Source: Methanosarcinales archaeon (lineage in GTDB: Archaea; Halobacteriota; Methanosarcinia; Methanosarcinales; Methanocomedenaceae). Taken from it: a DNA stretch of 7,462 nucleotides. The position numbers were made by a program, and so were the translations under genes. The DNA lies in NCBI GenBank assembly GCA_030666885.1, contig DAOUWY010000088.1:1-7462 (forward strand). The letters run 5' to 3'. Shown here piece by piece: positions 1 to 5,705 of the stretch (the stretch's first letter is position 1; every line of letters starts with the position of its first letter). The notes beneath the pieces were generated by a model. The model had not been told where the DNA came from. It worked only from the letters and a program-made list of their open reading frames with translations, and did not search any database.

Positions 1-332
1 AATTCATAGCCAACTAATCCACCCATCGAGTTACCAACAAAATGAACCTTGTTGATACCCAGACGTGTCAAAAGAACCTGCACATCCCGGGCCATCTCCC
101 TTACTGTATAATTATCCGGGGTTGGATCTATGGGGGCTGATGAGTTTCCGTGACCGCGCAGGGATATTAACAGTACCCGGTAATTCTTTGCAAAATATTG
201 CTGCTGCATTTCAAACTGGCGCAGGTTGCTCCCCAGTCCATGCACGAATAGCAAGGTGTCTTCACTTTCAGCACCTGAAAGCGAATATTCAATCTCAACA
301 TGATCATCAAGTTTAGCCATTTCATTTTTCAT
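1..332 (-). CDS. Alpha/beta hydrolase, N-terminal 110 residues (cut by window edge)
   Basis: This is the N-terminal part of an alpha/beta-hydrolase-fold enzyme; the gene runs off the left edge. The translation begins MKNEMAKLDDHVEIEYSLSG. HGLG at residues 31-34 is the usual oxyanion-hole motif after strand 3. SLRGHG at 57-62 is the typical loop before helix A. GNSMGG at 100-105 is the nucleophile elbow, so Ser102 is the probable catalytic serine. The acid and histidine of the triad lie outside the window. There is no signal peptide, so the enzyme should be cytoplasmic. The ATG at 330-332 was chosen because GTGAT, which can pair with the 16S rRNA tail, lies just upstream; a second in-frame ATG is at 318-320. 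The gene lies 66 nt downstream of permease B on the same strand and may be the last gene of that transcript. The substrate cannot be told; the fold covers esterases, lipases, peptidases and haloperoxidase-like enzymes. Confidence 0.88.
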   Translation of the reverse strand, partial: MKNEMAKLDDHVEIEYSLSGAESEDTLLFVHGLGSNLRQFEMQQQYFAKNYRVLLISLRGHGNSSAPIDPTPDNYTVREMARDVQVLLTRLGINKVHFVGNSMGGLVGYE

Positions 333-398
333 GCAATCACTTTTCTTAGTTGAATATGGATTTGAAAATCCTTATGTGATCTGCAAATCCTGATGTTC
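333..398 (-). other. Short gap between permease B and the hydrolase, with a small inverted repeat
   Basis: These 66 nt separate the permease B stop codon from the hydrolase start. They contain GGATTT-GA-AAATCC at 358-371, a perfect 6-bp inverted repeat with a 2-nt centre. A further AAATCC lies at 385-390. No clear TATA box is visible, which favours read-through from the ABC operon. The repeat is short and AT-rich and may have no function. Confidence 0.3.
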
Positions 399-1613
399 TC
401 ACTCGCTCCTCAGTGCATCCACGGTATTCATCCTGGCGGCCTTGTTTGCAGGATACACACCCGCGATAAGTCCTACAATGACAGATACGGTAAATCCTAC
501 CACTATCAGTTCCAGAGGGAATACAATTGGTAATTTCATTAAGCTCTGTACACCGTACGCACCCGCAACCCCCAATCCAGTACCAAGCAGTCCGCCGAAC
601 ACACTTAAGACTATAGATTCCACAATGAATAGGAACAGGACATTCCAATTTGTGAAACCCAGTGACTTTAGAATACCTATCTCGCGGGTACGTTCGGTTA
701 CTGTTACCAGCATGATGTTCATAATACCGATCGAGCCTACGATCAATGCGATCAAGGCAACTGAAATAAACAGAGCTGCTAAGGCATCAGAAAACCGGCC
801 CATTCTCTCCAGTTGTTCTGCCTGGTTTGTCATACTATACGGTTTTGCATCATCATTATCCATATCACGTGAAGGGACACCAAAATGACGGGCCAGCCTT
901 TTATCAACTTCTTCATCTGTTTCTTTTATAGTATCCCGGCTGGATGACATGGCAAAGAAAGCTCCATAATCATCCTCTCCCAGTATTTCATTTAATGTTG
1001 CCACCGGAATAAAGATCGTATTATCTCCAAACCCGGATGAAATGAAAGATTCCTCTTTCTCTTCAATTATTCCCTTGATAATGAACTCCCTGGTAATTTC
1101 AGTGCCATTATCTTTATGAAATGTGATATCAATAGAATTTTGGGTCAAAATGTTGCGGTCAAACTTATCATACGCTATTGTATGGGGGATGACAGCTACA
1201 TACTTGTCCTTATCATTCAGGAAAGTTCCATCTTCCAGTTTAATATCTGAAAGTTCTTCAATATCTTCACTAACTCCAAGCACATTAATACGTTTGGAAG
1301 TGGAATAATACGTGACTCTGGTAGATTCTAATCGTTTATATGGTGTAATGCCCACTATACCGGGAGTATTATCGATCAGTTTCATTTCATTGTCATGAAA
1401 AAGACCTGGTTCCTTGCCCCCTACCATGATAAAGTTTGAGCCTATACCAAAAGACATGTCTTCAAAATACTGGTTGAAACTGGCTCCCAGGGATACATTG
1501 GCGATCACTGCAGCCACACCGATTACAATCCCAAGGGTAGTGAGGATTGACCTCATCTTGGCACTTCGTATGCTTCCTGCTGCGATATGCAATGACTGTT
1601 TAAAATTTATCAT
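399..1613 (-). CDS. MacB/FtsX-type ABC transporter permease (permease B, 404 aa)
   Basis: This is an integral membrane subunit of a MacB-like (LolCDE/MacB superfamily) ABC transporter, about the usual length for archaeal members. A first transmembrane helix lies at about residues 22-45, following AAGSIRSAKMRSILTTLG. A large extracellular MacB periplasmic-core-like domain covers about 46-270. Three FtsX-domain helices follow at about 280-300, 325-355 and 365-388. VTERTREIGILKSLG after the second helix is the cytoplasmic coupling segment that contacts the ATPase. The C-terminus AGVYPANKAARMNTVDALR is the family end signature. I start at the ATG of MINFKQSL (1611-1613) because GGAGG at 1624-1628 precedes it. 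The in-frame ATG 30 nt further upstream would place that site inside the coding region. This start also gives the same 404-residue length as permease A. The substrate is unknown. Confidence 0.93.
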   Translation of the reverse strand: MINFKQSLHIAAGSIRSAKMRSILTTLGIVIGVAAVIANVSLGASFNQYFEDMSFGIGSNFIMVGGKEPGLFHDNEMKLIDNTPGIVGITPYKRLESTRVTYYSTSKRINVLGVSEDIEELSDIKLEDGTFLNDKDKYVAVIPHTIAYDKFDRNILTQNSIDITFHKDNGTEITREFIIKGIIEEKEESFISSGFGDNTIFIPVATLNEILGEDDYGAFFAMSSSRDTIKETDEEVDKRLARHFGVPSRDMDNDDAKPYSMTNQAEQLERMGRFSDALAALFISVALIALIVGSIGIMNIMLVTVTERTREIGILKSLGFTNWNVLFLFIVESIVLSVFGGLLGTGLGVAGAYGVQSLMKLPIVFPLELIVVGFTVSVIVGLIAGVYPANKAARMNTVDALRSE

Positions 1614-1616
1614 TTG

Positions 1617-1652
1617 ACTCACTCCTCCTTTTTTTAAATTCACTCACTCCTC
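1617..1652 (-). repeat. 11-bp direct repeat at the permease A/B junction; one copy forms permease B's ribosome binding site
   Basis: ACTCACTCCTC occurs at 1617-1627 and again at 1642-1652 (plus-strand reading). The right copy encodes the last codons and stop of permease A (…R-S-E-stop). The left copy supplies the GGAGGAGTGAGT ribosome-binding region of permease B. A degenerate third copy, CTCACTCGCTCCTC, lies at the 3' end of permease B from about 398. This fits a tandem duplication whose boundary repeated the gene's last bases. Confidence 0.6.
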
Positions 1653-2854
1653 AAAGCATCCACTGTGTTCATCTTGGCAGCTTTATTAGCAGGATACACA
1701 CCAGCGATCAGGCCCACGATGACAGATACTACAAATCCTATCACGATCAGTTCAACTGGAAATGCGTGCGGTAGCGCCATTAAACTCTGTACACCATATG
1801 CTCCCAGTACACCCAGCCCTATACCAAGCAGTCCGCCGATCACGCTCAACACAACCGATTCACCAATGAACAGCAGCAGGACATTCAAATTTGTATAACC
1901 TAATGATTTTAGTATCCCGATCTCCCGGGTGCGTTCGGTTACCGTAACCAGCATGATGTTCATAATACCGATGGAACCAACAACAAGTGAGATCAGTGCC
2001 ACAGAAGTGAGCAGTGCACCCAAAATTTTAGCCATTTGGTCAGTTTTTTCAAGTATCTCACCCTGGTTGTGGATTGAATAGGGTTTTGTATCATCATCAT
2101 TCATATCCCTTGATGGTACTCCAAAATGACGCCCAAGTTTTTGATCCAGGTCATCAGAAGTCGCTTGTATTGTATCCATACTGGATGCCATTGCAAAGAA
2201 ACTGCCATAATCATCTTCCCCCTGTATCTCATTCCAGGTCGAGATTGGGATGAATATGCGTTCATCCGGGGCAATAGGGCTTCGCACCATGGTGGTCTCA
2301 GGACTCTCCAGTATTCCTTTTACTTTAAATCTTTTAGTTACTTCACTTCCGTCGTCCTTTCGAAAAGTGATATCAATGGAATTCTGGGTGAAAATCTTGC
2401 GGTCAAATTTTTTATAAGCCACATCATTTCCTATAACTGCAACATATTTATCCTGGTCACTGAGGAAACTTCCTTCCTCGAATTTGAGATTGGCAACCGT
2501 TTCATAATCTTCTGATACTCCATCGACTGACAGGTGTCTGGATGTAGATAGATGGGTTACTTTCTGGAGCGATTGTTTAATAGGTGAAACAATGACAATA
2601 CCCGGTGTATTTTCGACAAGTTCCAGTTCATTATCATGGAACAGATCCGGTTCCATATGGTTTATAATAATGAAATTCGAACCAACGGACCCGATCTCTT
2701 CATCGAAATATTGCTGGAAACTGGCTCCGAGGGATACATTGGCGATAACTGCAGCCACACCAATGACAATCCCAAGGGTAGTGAGGATAGACCTCATCTT
2801 GGCACTGCTTATGCTTCCCGCAGCAATACGCAGGGACTGTACAATGTTTACCAT
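1640..2854 (-). CDS. MacB/FtsX-type ABC transporter permease (permease A, 404 aa)
   Basis: This is a paralogue of permease B with the same architecture and exactly the same length. The N-terminal helix lies at about 22-45 and the extracellular core domain at about 46-270. FtsX-domain helices lie at about 277-303, 322-352 and 367-388. The coupling segment VTERTREIGILKSLG is at residues 305-319, and the family C-terminal signature is at 382-402. I start at ATG 2852-2854 (MVNIVQSL) because GAGGTGA at 2860-2866 is placed correctly for it; an in-frame GTG three codons earlier lies inside that binding site. The gene begins 13 nt after the secreted-protein gene and ends 26 nt before permease B. Homologous sister permeases suggest a heterodimer, as in LolC/LolE, although two alternative homodimers are possible. 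The membrane ends match permease B closely, whereas the extracellular domain is clearly diverged. Confidence 0.93.
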   Translation of the reverse strand: MVNIVQSLRIAAGSISSAKMRSILTTLGIVIGVAAVIANVSLGASFQQYFDEEIGSVGSNFIIINHMEPDLFHDNELELVENTPGIVIVSPIKQSLQKVTHLSTSRHLSVDGVSEDYETVANLKFEEGSFLSDQDKYVAVIGNDVAYKKFDRKIFTQNSIDITFRKDDGSEVTKRFKVKGILESPETTMVRSPIAPDERIFIPISTWNEIQGEDDYGSFFAMASSMDTIQATSDDLDQKLGRHFGVPSRDMNDDDTKPYSIHNQGEILEKTDQMAKILGALLTSVALISLVVGSIGIMNIMLVTVTERTREIGILKSLGYTNLNVLLLFIGESVVLSVIGGLLGIGLGVLGAYGVQSLMALPHAFPVELIVIGFVVSVIVGLIAGVYPANKAAKMNTVDALRSE

Positions 2855-2859
2855 CCGTC

Positions 2860-2866
2860 TCACCTC
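2860..2866 (-). promoter_or_regulatory. Ribosome binding site of permease A
   Basis: GAGGTGA (minus strand) lies 5 nt upstream of ATG 2852-2854 and just after the TAA stop of the preceding gene at 2868-2870. It matches the archaeal anti-Shine-Dalgarno complement and decides the start against the earlier in-frame GTG. Confidence 0.75.
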
Positions 2867-2867
2867 T

Positions 2868-4109
2868 TTAATGCTGACGTTTCTTACGCCTGTACATCAC
2901 CAGGCTTGATATTGCAAAGATAAGAACCAGAGCGCTGATACTTGCAAATCCGGGACCACCGTTCGGCTTGTCAGTAACAATTGACAGATCCAGGTCGTTA
3001 AGGGAAGTCTCATGCTGGTTGACACCGCTTCTGTACTGGGCAATCAATTCAAGTTCTTGCTGGTCTGACACATCATCTGATACTACCTGTGCATCAAATT
3101 CCACAGTAAACAGTTCATCATGATCCATGGACCCTATGAAATACTCTACAGGTGAGAATTCTATGCCCTCTGCCTGGGGCCTGATCGATACCGAGGTCAG
3201 TGTATTGGGATGGGTATTGACAATATCGAATTGAATGGTTGCCACACCATTATCAATAGTCAGGGGTTTGGTAGGGATCACTTTGATACCTGCCGAATCG
3301 ACCTTGACAGGAACAACCCATTTATAATTATATGTATAGGAACTCCCAACCACAATAAATTCCAGGTGTTTAGTACCGTCCCTGGCAGTGTCATCTACCT
3401 TAATATTATATGTAAGGTCTACATTATCTCCAGGTCCGAGGATACCGGTATCATGGTATGTATCGCTGTTTACCGTAATGTCATTTGTACCTTTCAGTGT
3501 TGCAGACCTGACCCTGGCTTTTGTATCATACTCTTCACCGCCAAGGCTGATGGAATACTGGGTTGCGGTATTTTTCAATGTAAAAGTTACGGTCCCCGTG
3601 TCACCCGGCATCAGTACTTCAGGTTCTGTTGTGATCTGTTCAAGCTGGATGGTCCCTTTGCTGTCAAATGTATCCGAACCTGAACCGATCCAGATATCAA
3701 GGGCCTCCTCATTCCAGGCCATGCCTTCATTATCCTGGTAGCGCACCTTTATCGACCTGGTACCAGGTCTTGCATTTTCATCCACATATAAGTGGTATTC
3801 CAGTGATGCATGTCTATCTGTTGATAAGATACCGATATTTCTTCTCGTCTCATCTCCCGCATCAAGTGAGAATGGATATGATGGGATAAGTTCTACTGAA
3901 ACATCCTCGGCCCTTGTGTTACCGATGTTTTCAATCTTTATCCATACGTTTACATATTGCCCGATCTCTGCCGGATTCGGGTCACATTGTACGATATCTG
4001 CCCTGAGTGCAGCAGCACTTGCCGAAACCGGGATCATGGACATTGCAAATATTAATGTTACTAAAAACAAAGACCCCAGAAAATTCATATATTTCCTTAT
4101 ACTTTTCAT
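2868..4109 (-). CDS. Secreted, membrane-anchored COG1361-type beta-sandwich protein with PGF-CTERM-like tail (413 aa)
   Basis: This is an exported accessory protein of the ABC system, probably an extracellular partner or substrate-handling subunit. Residues 1-34 form a signal peptide: basic MKSIRKY, a hydrophobic stretch at 10-28, then SASAAA before the mature start. Three Ig/CARDB-like segments of the archaeal COG1361 ('S-layer domain') type follow at about 35-142, 152-270 and 272-385. Typical phrases are VNVWIKIENIGNTRAEDVSV and TVTFTLKNT, and the segments end in beta strands. The C-terminus reads GGPGF (384-388), a hydrophobic helix at about 389-405, then RRKKR. This is the tripartite form of the PGF-CTERM archaeosortase signal, though a plain transmembrane anchor is possible. 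There is no membrane-fusion coiled coil or HlyD fold, so it is not MacA. Start ATG 4107-4109 follows GAGGTGA at 4116-4122. Its place between ATPase and permeases suggests a stable partnership. Its exact function is not known. Confidence 0.85.
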   Translation of the reverse strand: MKSIRKYMNFLGSLFLVTLIFAMSMIPVSASAAALRADIVQCDPNPAEIGQYVNVWIKIENIGNTRAEDVSVELIPSYPFSLDAGDETRRNIGILSTDRHASLEYHLYVDENARPGTRSIKVRYQDNEGMAWNEEALDIWIGSGSDTFDSKGTIQLEQITTEPEVLMPGDTGTVTFTLKNTATQYSISLGGEEYDTKARVRSATLKGTNDITVNSDTYHDTGILGPGDNVDLTYNIKVDDTARDGTKHLEFIVVGSSYTYNYKWVVPVKVDSAGIKVIPTKPLTIDNGVATIQFDIVNTHPNTLTSVSIRPQAEGIEFSPVEYFIGSMDHDELFTVEFDAQVVSDDVSDQQELELIAQYRSGVNQHETSLNDLDLSIVTDKPNGGPGFASISALVLIFAISSLVMYRRKKRQH

Positions 4110-4115
4110 AACTTT

Positions 4116-4123
4116 TCACCTCA
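4116..4123 (-). promoter_or_regulatory. Ribosome binding site overlapping the ATPase stop codon
   Basis: On the minus strand TGAGGTGA carries both the TGA stop of the ATPase gene (4121-4123) and the GAGGTGA binding site (4116-4122) for the secreted-protein ATG at 4107-4109, with a 6-nt spacer. This arrangement favours translational coupling of the two genes. Confidence 0.7.
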
Positions 4124-4831
4124 ATTATTTTCTATTACTCCATCTTTCACCAGCACCATCCTGTCTGCAAATTCTGCAATATCAGGATCGTGTGTGATCA
4201 TAACAATTGTCCGGCCCTGTTCATGCAGGTCGGAGAAGATCTTCATGATTTCACCAGTAGTCTTTGAATCCAGGTTTCCTGTTGGCTCATCTGCAAGTAT
4301 CAGCCCTGGGTCGTTTATCAGTGACCTGGCTATGGCCACCCTCTGGCACTGCCCGCCTGAAAGTTCGGTGGTCTTGTGGTCCATACGGTCTTCAAGTCCG
4401 ACCAGTTTAAGAAGCTCTTTTGCCTTTTCATGATAATTTTCGGTGTTCTTTTTATTGGCAAAGGAGGGAAGTTCGACATTCTGGATGGCTGTCATTCTTG
4501 GAATCAAGTTAAATGTCTGGAAAACAAAACCTATCTCCTGACCCCTGAGATGGGCTAATTCATTATCTGAGACTTTGTTTATATCCTTACCTTTTAAGAT
4601 CACATGTCCGCCAGTGGGTCTGTCAAGGCATCCGATCATGTTCATCAATGTGCTTTTACCGGAACCTGACGGACCCATTATAGCAAGGAATTCACCAGAC
4701 CTGACTGTGAGGTCAATGCCATTCAGGATCGGCATTTCCATACCTCCCCGATGATAACTTTTCCTTACATCGATGACATCAATGACTGAGTCACCATCCG
4801 CAGACGATCCACTAACAATTTGTTCTTCCAT
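4121..4831 (-). CDS. ABC transporter ATPase, LolD/MacB type (236 aa)
   Basis: This is the cytoplasmic ATPase that powers the two MacB-type permeases. All nucleotide-binding motifs are present, numbered from the chosen start. Walker A GPSGSGKST is at 53-61 and the Q-loop FQTFNLIPRM at about 104-113. The signature LSGGQCQRVAIARSL is at 157-171. Walker B LILADEPTGNLD is at 177-188, with catalytic Glu182, and the switch His214 is in MITHDPDIAE. LMNMIGCLDRPTGG after Walker A is typical of the LolD/MacB/FtsE-like group. I chose ATG 4829-4831 (MEEQIVSG) because AGGTGGT lies 4-5 nt upstream. An in-frame ATG at 4847-4849 would add six residues but has no binding site and would swallow this one. The signature carries Cys where LSGGQQQR is usual. 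It is the first gene of the operon; its stop overlaps the next gene's ribosome binding site. Confidence 0.95.
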   Translation of the reverse strand: MEEQIVSGSSADGDSVIDVIDVRKSYHRGGMEMPILNGIDLTVRSGEFLAIMGPSGSGKSTLMNMIGCLDRPTGGHVILKGKDINKVSDNELAHLRGQEIGFVFQTFNLIPRMTAIQNVELPSFANKKNTENYHEKAKELLKLVGLEDRMDHKTTELSGGQCQRVAIARSLINDPGLILADEPTGNLDSKTTGEIMKIFSDLHEQGRTIVMITHDPDIAEFADRMVLVKDGVIENN

Positions 4832-4835
4832 ATTT

Positions 4836-4843
4836 ACCACCTT
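4836..4843 (-). promoter_or_regulatory. Ribosome binding site of the ABC ATPase
   Basis: AAGGTGGT (minus strand) ends 4 nt before ATG 4829-4831. It is the evidence for the shorter 236-residue start. The upstream in-frame ATG at 4847-4849 could only be used leaderless or without a binding site. Confidence 0.65.
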
Positions 4844-4874
4844 ATTCATATATTGTTAAATTATTCACAAACAA

Positions 4875-4888
4875 GTCTATATTTAGAC
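4875..4888. promoter_or_regulatory. Inverted repeat GTCTA-N4-TAGAC in the ABC operon leader
   Basis: GTCTA-TATT-TAGAC is a perfect 5-bp inverted repeat. It lies between the predicted transcription start, about 25 nt downstream of the TATA box at 4917-4924, and the ATPase start codon. In archaea, repressor sites often lie at or just after the transcription start. The arms are short, so chance is possible. Confidence 0.3.
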
Positions 4889-4916
4889 ACGTTTGATTTT
4901 CAAATGTGCTTATTAG

Positions 4917-4924
4917 TATTTATA
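4917..4924 (-). promoter_or_regulatory. TATA box of the ABC operon promoter
   Basis: On the minus strand GAAATG-TATAAATA-C fits an archaeal TATA box with a purine-rich BRE side. Transcription would start near 4890-4900, leaving a leader of about 60-70 nt before the ATPase ATG at 4829-4831. A second TATA-like stretch (CATATAAATATA, plus positions 4959-4970) lies further upstream and overlaps the end of a degraded reading frame; it could serve instead or in addition. Confidence 0.5.
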
Positions 4925-4925
4925 C

Positions 4926-4943
4926 ATTTCGATTTATCGAAAT
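4926..4943. promoter_or_regulatory. Perfect 8-bp inverted repeat beside the TATA box (candidate operator)
   Basis: ATTTCGAT-TT-ATCGAAAT is a perfect inverted repeat of 8-bp arms around 2 nt. It sits immediately upstream of the TATA box at 4917-4924, where TFB contacts the BRE. A dimeric winged-helix regulator bound here would block or aid TBP/TFB. No regulator gene is present in the window. The site is strongly placed, but its function is inference. Confidence 0.45.
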
Positions 4944-4962
4944 ATTTGATTAAAAAATATAT

Positions 4963-5160
4963 TTATATGCCAAACAATAGTCGTGCATTATGTTCTGATC
5001 GTTCTAATGGAGGTAGCTGGCCGATAGCGTTGATATAAGCGATTTTAGACTCCACATGCCCAAAATGCATTCCGCCCCGTATCACTGGATGGAGCATAGT
5101 ATGCGGCTTTTTATCCACAAACTTCTTGACGACTCCAATATAATGAATATCCCAGATTAC
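4963..5160 (-). pseudogene. Degraded reading frame, 65-codon C-terminal remnant of unrecognised protein
   Basis: This minus-strand frame ends in TAA at 4963-4965 and is open for 65 codons. Its composition is protein-like (for example HPVIRGGMHFGHVESKIAY, then INAIGQLPPLERSEHNARLL). Directly before it in frame is a TGA (5161-5163), preceded by MAIYLHS from an ATG at 5182-5184. A usable internal ATG would leave only 44 residues and has no ribosome binding site. The best reading is the 3' remnant of a gene that has lost its 5' part. I do not recognise the family. Its end abuts the ABC operon promoter. Confidence 0.4.
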
Positions 5161-5182
5161 TCATGAGTGAAGATAAATTGCC

Positions 5183-5347
5183 ATGAATGAGCCCTCTCCG
5201 GTGCATGAAAAAATCTGGTGTGAAAAGACCTGAAATTCTCAGGGTTTTATCAAACTTGTTGAGGATGAGTTTAATGGCGTGACTGATGAGGATATTGGAA
5301 TGTGGCTGTTTAACTTTATTGATACAGATGCCAGAATGACGACATAG
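5183..5347 (+). pseudogene. Possible second remnant, plus strand, one in-frame TGA
   Basis: From ATG 5183-5185 the frame gives 16 residues (MNEPSPVHEKIWCEKT), then TGA at 5231-5233. It continues for 37 acidic, protein-like residues (including GFIKLVEDEFNGVTDEDIG, then MWLFNFIDTDARMTT) to TAG at 5345-5347. No ribosome binding site is evident. It could be a decayed small gene or a chance open stretch. The family is not recognised. An upstream TAA at 5174-5176 closes the frame on the left. Confidence 0.25.
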
Positions 5348-5352
5348 ATGTC
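5341..5352. repeat. Short palindrome GACAT-AG-ATGTC upstream of the 95-residue gene
   Basis: This perfect 5-bp inverted repeat with a 2-nt centre ends 53 nt before the ATG at 5406. It could be a regulator site for that gene, but its size makes chance likely. Confidence 0.2.
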
Positions 5353-5405
5353 ACTTGTGCAGATAATGCTTAGATTTTTATCCGGATAAATTAACATATA
5401 TATCT

Positions 5406-5693
5406 ATGGCAATTATCTCTGCAAGGAAAAGGCTTGAATCAATAGAGAGTGATGTCCTGCCCTCTATGTTTGCCGGAATAATAATAAAAGACGAGAATTG
5501 GCTGACAAAAACTCTTGAAAAAACCCTTCCTGATCTTGAAAAAAAAGCCCTTAAGCTGGCAATGGTATGCAAAGCAGAAGGGGAATGCAGTGAAAATGAA
5601 CTGTTGTGCGATGAAACCAGGATAAGGGAATTATTCAAAGAAACCCGCTCAAAACTTGAAAACGAATTTTTGATAAGGATACGTACTGGTTAA
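5406..5693 (+). CDS. Small hypothetical protein, 95 aa
   Basis: I do not recognise this family. The protein is soluble, has no signal peptide or membrane segment, is rich in Lys, Glu and Leu, and is probably mostly helical. Charged helices lie at about 5-15, 29-55 and 60-90. Three cysteines (at about 54, 60 and 67, in MVCKAEGEC and ELLC) could bind metal, but too few ligands are seen to claim this. There is no ribosome binding site before ATG 5406-5408. A weak T-rich TATA-like stretch at about 5374-5380 would place transcription close to the ATG, so leaderless translation is possible. It is the only plus-strand gene in the window, lies between degraded frames and repeat structure, and has no operon partner. 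The opposite strand is also open in part, but this frame has the more natural composition. Confidence 0.55.
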   Translation: MAIISARKRLESIESDVLPSMFAGIIIKDENWLTKTLEKTLPDLEKKALKLAMVCKAEGECSENELLCDETRIRELFKETRSKLENEFLIRIRTG

Positions 5694-5705
5694 GGTACTG
5701 TTGTT

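Noticed and set aside
442..888. Plus-strand open frames opposite the permeases, the secreted protein and the ATPase (for example 442-888, 1665-1898, 2126-2515, 3210-3683).
   Set aside because: They are antisense shadows of strongly supported genes, have unnatural composition, and match no family.
4963..5347. The in-frame TGA codons in the two remnant frames read as selenocysteine or another recoded residue.
   Set aside because: No SECIS-like element or conserved neighbouring residues can be seen, and the frames lack proper starts, so decay is simpler.
5378..5638. A minus-strand 86-residue frame opposite the 95-residue protein.
   Set aside because: It is Ser- and Phe-rich, as expected for the antisense of a Lys/Glu-rich gene. 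It has no ribosome binding site or recognisable motif.
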